Assembly (NCBI RefSeq): GCF_946479755.1
Contig: NZ_CAMLHC010000003.1
Span: 310,001-374,000, forward strand
DNA from: an uncultured Chitinophaga sp.
GTDB lineage: Bacteria; Bacteroidota; Bacteroidia; Chitinophagales; Chitinophagaceae
Reading direction: 5' to 3'
Length of the DNA: 64,000 nt
This document shows positions 34,629 to 43,995 of the stretch, piece by piece; the first letter of the stretch is position 1, and the number at the start of each line of letters is the position of its first letter. The notes under the pieces were generated by a model, which ran no database searches, was not told where the DNA came from, and saw only the letters and a list, made by a program, of their open reading frames with translations. The position numbers and the translations under genes are program-made.

Positions 34629-35816
34629 ATGTTGCTGTTATATAATCCCGAAAACATGGATAAAATTACTACACCTACTTTGCAACCCGTTGTCTGTGAG
34701 AATGTACCGAATGTGGAAATGAATACCGGCGCTGTTATCCGCGATCTGGTAAATGAAAAGATAGTGCTGATGGTCGGACATTTCCAGCACCGGTTACCGG
34801 AAGATATGCCTTATTTAAAAAGCCTGCTGGTCAGCAATGTGGCAGGGGCGGAGAAAGTGATCGCTGAGCTGAAACGGCTGTACCGCCGCTTACCCGCTGC
34901 GATCGTATTTCGTGTGGGCAATGGCTTTGAAACAGGGCTGTCCCAGTGGCAGGAGTTTTTTGCCCTCCAACCGGCGATGATGGCAGTGCCCTTTTTTCTG
35001 TTGACAGACAAAGTCACTGACCGCGCACGTTCGCTGAAAAAAGATTTTCCTTTTGTCGACGATATCATTACCCGCGAATCGTTAAAAGACCTCTCCGGGA
35101 AAATTGAGTTCGTTACCAAGTTTAAAAATATGCAACTGCTGCCTCCGGAACCGGAGCCTGCTGCACTGCCGGTATCAGCCCGCAAAGGCAAACAACTGGG
35201 TTACGTGTTGAAACGTACGTTCGATATTACGGCCGCTTCCACTGCCCTGGTGCTCGCCAGCCCGCTGATGCTGCTGATTGCCATCGCCATCAAACTGGAA
35301 TCCAAAGGCAGCATCTTTTATGCTTCCCCGCGGGCCGGCAAAAACTATAAAATTTTCAAGTTCTATAAATTCCGCACCATGGTGGCGGATGCCGACAAGC
35401 AGCTGGCCAAGCTGAAACACCTGAACCAGTACGGCGACAATGCGAAAGGAGCGGTATTCTATAAAGTGTCTAACGACCCGCGCATCACCCGCCTCGGCAA
35501 CTTCCTCCGTAACACCAGCCTGGACGAGATCCCGCAGCTGTTCAACGTGCTGAAAGGCGATATGTCGCTGGTAGGCAACAGACCGCTGCCGCTGTACGAA
35601 GCGGCCACCCTCACTACCGACGAGTGGGCCGAACGTTTCATCGCACCTGCCGGTATCACCGGTCTGTGGCAGATCAGCAAACGCGGAAAAAAAGAAATGT
35701 CTGCCGAAGAAAGAATAGAACTGGATATCAACTATGCTCACCGCAACTCATTCGCTTATGATATGTGGCTGATCATGAATACACCGAAAGCGCTGATACA
35801 AAAAGATAACGTGTAA
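34629..35816 (+). CDS. Priming sugar transferase fused to an N-terminal pseudo-receiver domain
   Basis: 395 residues. The C-terminal part (from about 188) is a bacterial sugar transferase: LKRTFDITAASTALVLASPL membrane hairpin, FKFYKFRTMVADAD, DPRITRLGNFLRNTSLDEIP and GLWQISKRGKK. Such enzymes attach sugar-1-phosphate to undecaprenyl phosphate and begin EPS repeat-unit synthesis at the inner membrane. Most family members with long N-termini have four extra membrane helices; here residues 42-165 instead look like a receiver fold (IVLMVGHF, AIVFRVGNGF, PFFLLTDKV, DDIITRES). The phospho-acceptor Asp is replaced by Arg95 and the acidic pair is lost. The start could also be Met10 (34656). The stop codon overlaps the next start by one base. 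Confidence 0.88.
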   Translation: MLLLYNPENMDKITTPTLQPVVCENVPNVEMNTGAVIRDLVNEKIVLMVGHFQHRLPEDMPYLKSLLVSNVAGAEKVIAELKRLYRRLPAAIVFRVGNGFETGLSQWQEFFALQPAMMAVPFFLLTDKVTDRARSLKKDFPFVDDIITRESLKDLSGKIEFVTKFKNMQLLPPEPEPAALPVSARKGKQLGYVLKRTFDITAASTALVLASPLMLLIAIAIKLESKGSIFYASPRAGKNYKIFKFYKFRTMVADADKQLAKLKHLNQYGDNAKGAVFYKVSNDPRITRLGNFLRNTSLDEIPQLFNVLKGDMSLVGNRPLPLYEAATLTTDEWAERFIAPAGITGLWQISKRGKKEMSAEERIELDINYAHRNSFAYDMWLIMNTPKALIQKDNV

Positions 35817-37030
35817 TGTTGTTACACCTGATAGAAATTGTACTGTTTGCCTACCTGGCCGCCTGTGTGCTGTACAACCTCGTACTGTCCGTGGCCGGCC
35901 GGCTGGCCCGGAAAAAGAAACCGGCACCACTGCATGCTGATACCGCCCATGCACGTATCGCAATACTGGTGCCGGCATATAAAGAAGATACGATCATATT
36001 GTCTACTGCCCGCAGTTACGCGCAGCAGTTATATCCGGCCACCCGCTTTGAAACAATCGTGGTGGCCGATTCCCTGCAACCGGCTACTGTCCGTCAACTG
36101 AGACAGGACGGTATCAGGGTGGTCGAAGTATCATTTGATAAAAGCACAAAAGCCAAATCGCTCAATGCGGCATTTGAACAGCTGGAAGAGGAATACGACC
36201 TGGCGCTCATCTGCGATGCGGACAATGTGCTGGAAGCGTCCTTCCTGCTGAAAATCAACCAGGCTTATCAGCAGGGCTACCACGCTATACAGGGCCGCAG
36301 GGTTGCTAAAAACATGGACAGCCCGTTTGCGGTGCTGGACGCGGTCAACGAGATTGTGGCCAATCACCTGTACCGCAAAGGCGCCAACGTACTGGGACTT
36401 TCTTCTTCTGTAATTGGCTCCGGCATGGCTTTTCACTATCCGCTGGCCAAAAGCATCCTGAAAGAAATTCAGGCTACCGGCGGGTTTGATAAAGTCCTGC
36501 AACTGCTGCTGATAGAAAAAGGCTACCCGATCCACTACCTGGAAGATGCCTGCATCTTCGACGAAAAAGTAGAGAACCCGGAAGCTTTTCAAAACCAGCG
36601 GAAACGCTGGGTGTCAAGCCAGTTCGTTTACCTGCGCACCTTCTGGGGCAAAGGCTGGCAGCAGCTCTTCAAAGGCAACCTCAATTATTTTAACCTGGCT
36701 ATCTGCCAGAATATCCTGTTGCCGAGAATGATCCTGCTGGCAGGCATTACCTGCTGTACGGCATTGGCTTTCCTGTTGCAGCGTTTTCTGTGGATACCGG
36801 CCTGGGGATGGGCGGTGGTTTTCCTGCTCAATATCCTCAGCCTGCTATTGCCGGTGCCGCGTTTATTCTTCACCCGTTATTTCCTCACGGCGCTGGCCGG
36901 ATTGCCAAAAGCCGTGTGGATCATGGTTTCGCTGATGTTCCGGTTGAAAGGGGCCAACAATACCTTTATTCATACCAAACATACCAAAACGGAAATCGAT
37001 AATCCTTTGTTAGATGCAGCCAGAAAATAA
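35816..37030 (+). CDS. Membrane glycosyltransferase, family 2
   Basis: 404 residues. An N-terminal helix (residues 3-30) precedes a GT-A domain with IAILVPAYKEDTIILSTARS, the DxD motif LICDADNVLEASF (134-136), an ED motif in LEDACIFDEKV and QRKRWVSSQF near 258-267, the QxxRW-like acceptor motif. C-terminal membrane helices follow near 290-360. It resembles membrane-anchored, possibly processive GT2 enzymes of EPS synthesis. It is tightly coupled on both sides, with a 1-bp overlap before and a 17-bp overlap after. Donor and linkage cannot be read. Confidence 0.87.
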   Translation: MLLHLIEIVLFAYLAACVLYNLVLSVAGRLARKKKPAPLHADTAHARIAILVPAYKEDTIILSTARSYAQQLYPATRFETIVVADSLQPATVRQLRQDGIRVVEVSFDKSTKAKSLNAAFEQLEEEYDLALICDADNVLEASFLLKINQAYQQGYHAIQGRRVAKNMDSPFAVLDAVNEIVANHLYRKGANVLGLSSSVIGSGMAFHYPLAKSILKEIQATGGFDKVLQLLLIEKGYPIHYLEDACIFDEKVENPEAFQNQRKRWVSSQFVYLRTFWGKGWQQLFKGNLNYFNLAICQNILLPRMILLAGITCCTALAFLLQRFLWIPAWGWAVVFLLNILSLLLPVPRLFFTRYFLTALAGLPKAVWIMVSLMFRLKGANNTFIHTKHTKTEIDNPLLDAARK

Positions 37031-37940
37031 CATACCATCCCCCCTGGTGTCTATTGTTACGGTCAACTATAATAACAGTGCGGTAACCTGTGACCTGCTG
37101 CATTCACTGGCGAAAAACAGTTACCGCAACATCGAGGTGATCGTGGTAGACAACGCTTCCCGGGAAAACCCGACGGCTTTGCTCGAAGCGGCGTACCCCG
37201 GCGTGCAGGTGATCTGCAGCCCGGTAAACAAAGGGTTTGCCGGAGGCAACAACCTCGGCGTGAAAGTCGCCAGGGGACAATACCTGTTCCTGGTCAACAA
37301 CGATACAGAATTTACCGACGGCCTGATAGAAGGCCTGCTGGAAATATTCGGACAATATCCGGACGCCGGCGTGGTGAGCCCTAAGTTTCACTACTACTTC
37401 CACAAAGGCACCCTCGAATACGCCGGCTATCGTGCGGTGGACATCTTCACAGGCCGCAACAGTATGATCGGCTGCAAGGAGGAAGACAATGGACAGTATG
37501 ATGCGGTATCTGAAACCAACTACGCCCACGGCGGCGCCATGATGATATCCCGCACTGCCCTCGAAAAAGTAGGGCTGATGCCGGAACTGTATTTCCTCTA
37601 CTATGAGGAGTTCGACTGGTGCGAGCAATTCAAACGCCACGGCTACAAAATCTACTACCAGTACAAATCACTGATTTACCATAAAGAGTCCATGACAACG
37701 GGCAAAAACAGTCCGTTGAAAACATATTACATCACCCGCAACCGGTTGCTGTTTATGAGAAGGAACGTGAAGCTGCCGGCCAGACTGGTATTTATGGCTT
37801 ATTTCACTTTGATGACGGTGCCTAAAAATACCCTGCAGTTTGTACTGAAACGGGAATCGGCCCATCTCAAAGCTTTCTGGAAAGGAATCATGTGGAACCT
37901 TACACACCTAAAACGTAATACTGACCCATGTGCGGCATAG
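37014..37940 (+). CDS. Glycosyltransferase family 2 (rhamnosyltransferase-like)
   Basis: 308 residues, soluble. It has VSIVTVNYNNSAVTCDLLHS at 12-31, VIVVDNASREN, NKGFAGGNNLGVKVARG and the DxD-equivalent LFLVNNDTEFTDG, the pattern of WbbL/RfbF-like enzymes that transfer rhamnose and other deoxy sugars to lipid-linked intermediates. FLYYEEFDWCEQFKRHGYKI is also typical. It overlaps the genes on both sides (17 bp and 13 bp), a sign of tight translational coupling. A hydrophobic patch near residues 258-275 may associate it with the membrane. Confidence 0.9.
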   Translation: MQPENNIPSPLVSIVTVNYNNSAVTCDLLHSLAKNSYRNIEVIVVDNASRENPTALLEAAYPGVQVICSPVNKGFAGGNNLGVKVARGQYLFLVNNDTEFTDGLIEGLLEIFGQYPDAGVVSPKFHYYFHKGTLEYAGYRAVDIFTGRNSMIGCKEEDNGQYDAVSETNYAHGGAMMISRTALEKVGLMPELYFLYYEEFDWCEQFKRHGYKIYYQYKSLIYHKESMTTGKNSPLKTYYITRNRLLFMRRNVKLPARLVFMAYFTLMTVPKNTLQFVLKRESAHLKAFWKGIMWNLTHLKRNTDPCAA

Positions 37941-39829
37941 CAGGATTTATAGACTTCAAAAAAAGAGCGGACGCGGACATGCTGGGCCGGATGACAAACG
38001 TGCTGGCACATCGCGGACCGAATGATACAGGATATGAGGTGCTGGAGCATCCCAAAGCCAGCATTGGCCTGGGACAGCGCCGTTTGTCCATACAGGATCT
38101 GAGCGCTTTGGGCCATCAGCCCATGCACTTTGCCCACCTTTCCCTGATCTTTAACGGGGAGATATATAACTTCAAAGAGATCAGGACCGACCTCGAAAAA
38201 CTCGGTTACACTTTCCAGTCCTCATCGGACACCGAAGTGCTCATTAAAGGCTATCATGCCTGGAAGGAGCGCGTGCTGGACCATTGTATCGGGATGTTTG
38301 CCTTTGTGTTGTTTGACCGCCAGGAAGAAAAAGTGGTGCTCTGCCGCGACCGTGCCGGCGTGAAACCTTTGTATTACTACTGGGATGGCAGTACGCTGCT
38401 GTTTGGCTCTGAGCTGAAGAGCCTCTGTGAATGCCCGTTTTTCCCTAAACAGATCGATGTGAAAAGCATGTCGCTTTTCCTGCAATACAGTTATATCCCG
38501 GGGCCTTACACCATCTATGCCGATACCCGCAAGCTGCGGCCCGGCCATCTGCTGGAACTGTCCCTCAACAGGGCCGTGCCGGAAGAACGGGAGTACTGGA
38601 ACGTGTTGAACGCCTACCGTCAGCCGTTGACCGGCCTGAGCGAACAGGAGGTGTTGCAACAGACAGAAGAGCTGATGCTCAGCGCGTATCAGTACCGCAT
38701 GGTGGCCGACGTGCCGGTAGGCGTGTTCCTCAGCGGTGGTTATGACAGCGCCAGTGTGGCGGCCATGCTGCAGTCCGGCACATCCAGCCGTATCAAAACG
38801 TTCACCATTGGCTATAAAGAAAAGCAGTGGGACGAATCCGCGGAAGCACGTAAGATCGCCGAACACCTGGGAACGGACCATCACGAATGGATCATCGGCC
38901 CTGAAGACGCGAGGGGGGTGCTGGAGCACCTGCCGGAGATTTATGATGAACCATTTGCGGACAATTCCACGGTGCCTACTACGCTGGTCAGCAAACTGGC
39001 CAGCCAGCATGTGAAAGTGGCCCTGTCTGCCGATGGCGGCGACGAAATTTTCGCGGGCTATCATAAGTTCGGCCAGTCGCTTTCCTATACCAGTCAACTG
39101 CCCAGGGGCGTACAAACAGCGCTGAGCACCATGATGGGATGGGTAAACCCGGAAGTGATCCCGTACTTTAATAAAAAGTACAACTTCGCTTCCCGGTATG
39201 AAAAAATGAAGCTGATATGGGCTTCCGGCAAACCGCAGGAGGCCATGAAATATATTGCGCAATATCTCACCGAAAGCGAAGTGGCCCGTTATACCGGTAA
39301 GCAGCTGGACAACTATAAAACCAACTTCGACCTCAACGGGGAGCTGTCTGCCGTAAATGATCCGCTGAACCGCCTGCTGGCTGTGGATTACAAGACCTTC
39401 CTGGCCGACAACAACCTGGTAAAGGTAGACCGTGCTACCATGTCCGTGAGTATCGAAGGCCGTGAGCCTATGCTGGACCACCGCCTGGTGGAATTCCTGG
39501 CGCAGGTGCCGGCATCATTGAAGGTAAAAAACAATACCAATAAATACATTCTCAAACAGATCGTGCACAAATACATTCCGCCGGCATTGATGGACAGGCC
39601 TAAGCGTCCTTTCATCGCGCCTTTGCAGGAATGGTTCCGCGATGATCTGAAAGAGCAGATGCAGTATTACCTGTCACCGGAAAGACTGAACAGGACCGGC
39701 CTGTTCGACGCCGGGCAGATACAGCGGCTGCTGCAGCAGTACCTGTCGGGTGGTAAAGTGAGCCATCAGAAATTATGGAACATACTGGTTTTCCAGCTTT
39801 GGTACAACCGGTGGATAGCAAAACTGTAA
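37928..39829 (+). CDS. asnB: Asparagine synthase (glutamine-hydrolysing), EPS-cluster type
   Basis: 633 residues. The N-terminal class II glutaminase has nucleophile Cys2 (MCGIAGFIDF), with HRGPNDTG and FNGEIYNF. The synthetase half has the PP-loop PVGVFLSGGYDSASVAAML, where SGGYDS binds pyrophosphate, and ALSADGGDEIFAGY. AsnB homologues are frequent in polysaccharide clusters, where some amidate uronic acids or other sugar carboxylates rather than making asparagine. The position between two glycosyltransferases supports that reading without proving it. Confidence 0.9.
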   Translation: MCGIAGFIDFKKRADADMLGRMTNVLAHRGPNDTGYEVLEHPKASIGLGQRRLSIQDLSALGHQPMHFAHLSLIFNGEIYNFKEIRTDLEKLGYTFQSSSDTEVLIKGYHAWKERVLDHCIGMFAFVLFDRQEEKVVLCRDRAGVKPLYYYWDGSTLLFGSELKSLCECPFFPKQIDVKSMSLFLQYSYIPGPYTIYADTRKLRPGHLLELSLNRAVPEEREYWNVLNAYRQPLTGLSEQEVLQQTEELMLSAYQYRMVADVPVGVFLSGGYDSASVAAMLQSGTSSRIKTFTIGYKEKQWDESAEARKIAEHLGTDHHEWIIGPEDARGVLEHLPEIYDEPFADNSTVPTTLVSKLASQHVKVALSADGGDEIFAGYHKFGQSLSYTSQLPRGVQTALSTMMGWVNPEVIPYFNKKYNFASRYEKMKLIWASGKPQEAMKYIAQYLTESEVARYTGKQLDNYKTNFDLNGELSAVNDPLNRLLAVDYKTFLADNNLVKVDRATMSVSIEGREPMLDHRLVEFLAQVPASLKVKNNTNKYILKQIVHKYIPPALMDRPKRPFIAPLQEWFRDDLKEQMQYYLSPERLNRTGLFDAGQIQRLLQQYLSGGKVSHQKLWNILVFQLWYNRWIAKL

Positions 39830-39847
39830 GGAACAAACGAAGCATCA

Positions 39848-40975
39848 ATGGCGCAACAAAGAAAGATAAGGGTATTGGAAACGATCCGCCAGGGTAAGAT
39901 TGGAGGAGGGGAGAGCCATGTGCTGGACCTGGTGGCATCGCTGGATAAAACGCAGTTTGAAGTGGTGGTGCTGTCTTTCACCGACGGACCGATGGTAGCT
40001 GCCCTGCAGGCCATGGACATCCCGGTGATGGTGATCAGCAGCCACAAAGCCTTTGATCTGTCTGTGTGGATGAAGGTGAAAAAATTCATCCGGTCACATC
40101 AAATCGACATCGTACATGCCCATGGCACAAGGGCCAACACAAACATTTTGTGGGCGGCCCGGAGCCTGGGGATACCGGTAGTATATACCATCCATGGATG
40201 GTCTTTTCATGAAGGGCTGCACCCGCTGGCTAAAAGGGCCAGGGTGGCTGCGGAGAAGTTTATCACCCGCATGGTGCAGCACAATATCTGCGTGTCCGAC
40301 TCCAACCGCGATACCGGCCAGAAAGCCTTCGGCGCTTTCAGGGCCACGGTGATCCGCAACGGTGTGAACCTGGATAAATTCAATGCAGACGGCATATACC
40401 CGGATGTGAAAGCGGCATACGGTATTCCGGCGGACCATGTGGTGATTGCTTATATCGCCCGCATGACCTTACAGAAAGATCCGGTAAACATGCTGCAGGC
40501 ATTTGCACAGGTGCTGGCAAAGGTGCCGAAGGTCACCCTGCTGATGGTAGGAGAGGGTGAGCTGAAGCAAGCGGCTGAAGACACGGCGAAGGAGCTGGGC
40601 ATTACAGACCATGTGGTCTTTGACCGGTTCCGGCAGGATGTGCCCGCCGTGCTGAACGCAGCCGACATTTATTGTTTGCCTTCGCTGTGGGAAGGGTTTC
40701 CGATTGGCGTACTGGAAGCTATGGCGATGGGCAAAGCGGTGATCGCTTCCGATGTGGACGGTACCCGCGAAGCTTTAACCCATGAGGAAAACGGTCTGCT
40801 GATACCGGCGTCTAATCCCGATGCCCTGGCAGCAGCCATCGTCAGGCTGGTGAAAGACCCGACGCTGCGGAAGCGTTTACAATTCAGTGCTGTTACGGCT
40901 GTACGTACCCGGTACAACGTGGCGGCTGTTACCAAAAAAATTGAAGCGGTTTATCACCAGCTTTTTAAATCATAA
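39848..40975 (+). CDS. Glycosyltransferase family 4
   Basis: 375 residues with a GT-B fold. The N-terminal domain contains IRQGKIGGGESHVLDLVASL, a Gly-rich acceptor-side loop, and DIVHAHGTRANTNIL. The C-terminal domain has VVIAYIARMTLQKDPVNML, LMVGEGELKQ and the nucleotide-binding PSLWEGFPIGVLEAMAMGKA with the E-x7-E motif. It should retain configuration and add a sugar to the lipid-linked repeat unit on the cytoplasmic face. It starts 18 bp after asnB and is followed after 7 bp by a methyltransferase. Confidence 0.92.
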   Translation: MAQQRKIRVLETIRQGKIGGGESHVLDLVASLDKTQFEVVVLSFTDGPMVAALQAMDIPVMVISSHKAFDLSVWMKVKKFIRSHQIDIVHAHGTRANTNILWAARSLGIPVVYTIHGWSFHEGLHPLAKRARVAAEKFITRMVQHNICVSDSNRDTGQKAFGAFRATVIRNGVNLDKFNADGIYPDVKAAYGIPADHVVIAYIARMTLQKDPVNMLQAFAQVLAKVPKVTLLMVGEGELKQAAEDTAKELGITDHVVFDRFRQDVPAVLNAADIYCLPSLWEGFPIGVLEAMAMGKAVIASDVDGTREALTHEENGLLIPASNPDALAAAIVRLVKDPTLRKRLQFSAVTAVRTRYNVAAVTKKIEAVYHQLFKS

Positions 40976-40982
40976 AATCATC

Positions 40983-41756
40983 ATGACACAGCCAGTGATC
41001 ACCTACGAATACGAACGGATTGCAGATATCAAACGTCTGAATTTTATTACGGAGAGCCTGCAGAAGGAAATCCCCGCCAACGCCCATGTACTGGACGTTG
41101 GATGCGGTAACGGCGTTATCAGCAGGCACCTCGGGCAGTTTGGCTACAACGTGCTGGGTATCGACATCAGCCAGAAAACCATCGATGTGGCCCGCAGTAA
41201 AAACAAGCTGCCGAATGTGGCCTTTGAAGCGATCAGCGCAGAGGAACTGACGGCCAAAGGGCAGCAGTATGATGCCGTGATCTGCAGCGAAGTGCTGGAA
41301 CACCTGCATCATCCGGAAGTGCTACTGCGTACCATCTATGCGTCCCTGAAAGATAATGGTATCCTGGTGGTAACGGTCCCCAACGGCATGGGCCCCCGTG
41401 AAGTATGCGTCACCAAACCGATGTTGAAAGCACGCAACAATCCGGGCCTGTGGTCATTCATCAACAAGGTGAAAAGTGGCCTGGGCTTTAAGGGTACGAC
41501 TGTACAATCGCAGGCCGATAACCTGGACCACGTACAGTTTTTCACCCGGAAAGATTTGACAGCACTGGCTTCTGCCAATGACTTTCATATCATCCGTTTC
41601 GCCAAAACCAACTTTGTGGAAGATGTGTTCCCGTTCTCTATTGTTACTAAACGGGTGAAAGCGTTGCAGTCGCTGGATTGCAGTATTGCGGAGTTATTGC
41701 CGGTGGGCTTTACCGGCGGCTTTAATACGCTGTGGAAGAAAAATACCGGTAGGTAA
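40983..41756 (+). CDS. Class I SAM-dependent methyltransferase
   Basis: 257 residues from the ATG at 40983; a longer frame upstream overlaps the GT4 gene and has no family-like sequence. The SAM-binding motif I is HVLDVGCGNGVISRHLGQFG near residue 33, followed by VLGIDISQKTID and YDAVICSEVLEHLHHPEVLL. The family is of the UbiG/Methyltransf_11 type. As the last gene of the rightward EPS operon it may methylate a sugar or cap the growing chain; chain-terminating methylation is known in other O-antigen systems. The acceptor cannot be inferred. Confidence 0.87.
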   Translation: MTQPVITYEYERIADIKRLNFITESLQKEIPANAHVLDVGCGNGVISRHLGQFGYNVLGIDISQKTIDVARSKNKLPNVAFEAISAEELTAKGQQYDAVICSEVLEHLHHPEVLLRTIYASLKDNGILVVTVPNGMGPREVCVTKPMLKARNNPGLWSFINKVKSGLGFKGTTVQSQADNLDHVQFFTRKDLTALASANDFHIIRFAKTNFVEDVFPFSIVTKRVKALQSLDCSIAELLPVGFTGGFNTLWKKNTGR

Positions 41757-41784
41757 ACAGCAAAATACTAAAATGAAAATATAG

Positions 41785-41824
41785 CCTGTTGGCTGGTCAG
41801 TCATGACTGCCAACAGGTTTTTTT
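41785..41824. terminator. Terminator at the convergent end of the methyltransferase and GT14 genes
   Basis: CCTGTTGGC (41785-41793) pairs with GCCAACAGG (41809-41817), enclosing a smaller AGTCATGACT palindrome, and is followed on the plus strand by seven T. The stop codon of the GT14 gene lies inside the loop region, so the minus-strand message would end within the hairpin. Confidence 0.75.
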
Positions 41825-42651
41825 ATGATCTCATCTATCCTGTCCAATACCGGCGCCCCGTGATCAAACTTGCGGGCAAAACACTTTCCGGACAACAGGA
41901 GTGCTTCCATATCCTCCAGTCCCAGTACTTTCGGATGTTCTTTTCCGGCAGACCAATCGATATAATGCAGATAGTCGGTTAACTGGGAACGATATACGTC
42001 GTTGTTCATGAGGATGGTCTGGAAAATAAATTCGTCGGCGCCCCAGGTGAGCCGGAAATAGCGGCGCAGCGCAGGGTGCTGCTGTTCATATGCTACACAG
42101 AAGCGTACACAGTCCAGCGAGAGCGTCCACCAGGCGGAGCCGCAGTACAGCTTCAGTCCCAGCGGCGCTTTGCGACGGGGCAGCAGGGCAGTGAGCAGTT
42201 GCCCCAGTTTGTATTTGCCGGGGAAGTTGTATTCCACGAAATGATAGTGTTCCATTTTGCTCATCATCGGCCGGAGGGCTTCTTCGCTGATGACGTTCAT
42301 AAACTGCTTGCCCGTTTGTTTTTCTAAAAAACGGAGGATGTCATCGACCGGCTGCAGCGGGTAGTCCTGCCCGCTGAGGAGCGTCACCCAGGCGTAGCTG
42401 ATACCGGAGCGCAGCACGGCATTCATGCCGTTGAGCGATGCCTGTATGATACCCCATCCAGCCCAGGTAACGTTGGCGCGTTCTTCTACCAGGTATACCT
42501 GTGGCCGTGCGAGTACGTGTTCCCATTCGGGCAGCGCGCATTTAGCGTCGATGTGCACGTAGCAGTCCACCTGCGGGTGGGCCAGGCTTTTCAGCAGCCG
42601 CTCCAGCTGTGCCGGTTGTTTATGTACCTGTATGATAAATGCGATTCTCAT
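41797..42651 (-). CDS. Core-2/I-branching beta-1,6-N-acetylglucosaminyltransferase-like protein (GT14)
   Basis: 284 residues. MRIAFIIQVHKQPAQLERLL, VDCYVHIDAKC, the VTWAGWGIIQASLNGMNAVL stretch and YAWVTLLSGQDYPLQPVDDI are hallmarks of GT14 enzymes, and WGADEFIFQTILMNN is the typical late motif. Bacterial members transfer sugars to surface glycans; the GlcNAc specificity known in animals should not be assumed. It follows the Wzx-like gene by 6 bp and is probably cotranscribed with it. A branch-forming enzyme would fit an EPS with side chains. Confidence 0.87.
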   Translation of the reverse strand: MRIAFIIQVHKQPAQLERLLKSLAHPQVDCYVHIDAKCALPEWEHVLARPQVYLVEERANVTWAGWGIIQASLNGMNAVLRSGISYAWVTLLSGQDYPLQPVDDILRFLEKQTGKQFMNVISEEALRPMMSKMEHYHFVEYNFPGKYKLGQLLTALLPRRKAPLGLKLYCGSAWWTLSLDCVRFCVAYEQQHPALRRYFRLTWGADEFIFQTILMNNDVYRSQLTDYLHYIDWSAGKEHPKVLGLEDMEALLLSGKCFARKFDHGAPVLDRIDEIIKKPVGSHD

Positions 42652-42657
42652 GAGTAG

Positions 42658-43995
42658 TTATTTGATAACGGCGCTTTTGTTCCGCAGTTTGTTGAGCATG
42701 ACCATGCATTCCTGCCAGCCATAGGTCCAGATATCCCGAATGCTGACATCCAGGTGTTTTTTAACGAAGTAGTACCCGAAGGCTGCAGCAAACACCACGT
42801 TGAGCAGGGAGGAGAAGGCCACGGACCTTACGTCTGCAAAGAAGTATACAAATGCTACGTCACAGATGATGTTGAGCAGCAGTTTCAGGAAGTTCTTATA
42901 AAAATTAATGTCTGGCAGGTTAATCATGTCGAGGGTCACGCCGATGAAACGGTCTATTGGCCAGAGGATGGCGGACAACAGGAAGATGCGTACGATGTCC
43001 GTTGCGCCCAGGTAGGCTTTATCGGCTAAAATGATGATGAGTGGTTGGGTGAGTACGATCAGTACGATGATAAAGGGAATGATCAGGATGCTGACGGTAC
43101 CGGTATACCGGCAGAAGGCGCGGGCTACGCCGGCATAGTCTTTCCGGTTGGCGGCGGCCGACAGGGTAGGCTGGGAGGTGGCCACAAAACTGCGGAGGAT
43201 GATCTCTATCACTTCCATGAATTTCTGCGGGATGCTGTAAATGGCTACTGCAGCCGGATTGAGCATAGTGCGGATCACCAGGTTGTCGGAATAGCTGATC
43301 AGGGAAGAGGACACCATGCTGCCAACCACCATGCGGCCGAAGCGGAACAGCGCTACTTTATGTTCACGGGTACGGAATACCATAGCCCGGATGCGGGTCC
43401 ATCTGAAGACAAAGCAGTAGGCACTGGCCAGCGCCATGCTGGTGCAGTAAGCGTATAAAACATTGGGAAGGGAAATCCGGTGGAGGCCAAAGAGGACGCC
43501 CAGCAGTACGAGGAAGGAGCCGTTTTGGATGAGCCGTATCTGCACGATCTTGTCAAACCGGTGTTCCGCCTGTAGTATCCAGGAGGCAAAGTTCCATGGG
43601 AGTGATAGCAGGGTGAGGATGCCGATCCAGCCGATAAACAGGTGCCAGGTATCGTTGAACCGGTCATAAGCCACTACGTATACGATGGCAGACAACAAAA
43701 CATAGCCCAGTGTCAGCGCCAGGGAGATATACCATGCTGCACCCGCTACGCCGCGCGCTGTGTTTTCTTCTACACCGGCGTAAAACTTGATGATACCGGA
43801 TTGCAGCAAGCCGGTACGTACCTGGTCCATGATGTTGTAAGTAGCAATAAACAGTACCCATTCGCCGAAAGCGTTCAGGGAGAGTACCCTTACCAGGATG
43901 GCAAATGACAATACGTTAAAGAATGCGGTAACGAGGTTGCCAAGCAAAGAGTGAAAATGCCGGTTACGTAAAGTGGCCAATAGACTAAATCCCAT
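42658..43995 (-). CDS. Wzx-like polysaccharide flippase (MVF/MATE superfamily)
   Basis: 445 residues with about twelve membrane segments, starting HSLLGNLVTAFFNVLSFAIL. The pattern of paired helices and the ENTARGVAGAAWYISLALTL and SSSLISYSDNLVIRTMLNP loops fit polysaccharide biosynthesis flippases that move undecaprenyl-linked repeat units across the inner membrane. With the Wzy-like polymerase and the Wzz/Wzc-like protein it completes a Wzx/Wzy pathway. It forms a two-gene minus-strand unit with the GT14 gene. Confidence 0.88.
   Translation of the reverse strand: MGFSLLATLRNRHFHSLLGNLVTAFFNVLSFAILVRVLSLNAFGEWVLFIATYNIMDQVRTGLLQSGIIKFYAGVEENTARGVAGAAWYISLALTLGYVLLSAIVYVVAYDRFNDTWHLFIGWIGILTLLSLPWNFASWILQAEHRFDKIVQIRLIQNGSFLVLLGVLFGLHRISLPNVLYAYCTSMALASAYCFVFRWTRIRAMVFRTREHKVALFRFGRMVVGSMVSSSLISYSDNLVIRTMLNPAAVAIYSIPQKFMEVIEIILRSFVATSQPTLSAAANRKDYAGVARAFCRYTGTVSILIIPFIIVLIVLTQPLIIILADKAYLGATDIVRIFLLSAILWPIDRFIGVTLDMINLPDINFYKNFLKLLLNIICDVAFVYFFADVRSVAFSSLLNVVFAAAFGYYFVKKHLDVSIRDIWTYGWQECMVMLNKLRNKSAVIK

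Noticed and set aside
40887..40982. Longer N-terminus for the methyltransferase starting inside the GT4 gene
   Set aside because: The extra 32 residues are a second frame of the GT4 coding sequence with basic, non-family composition; the ATG at 40983 starts just before family-like sequence.
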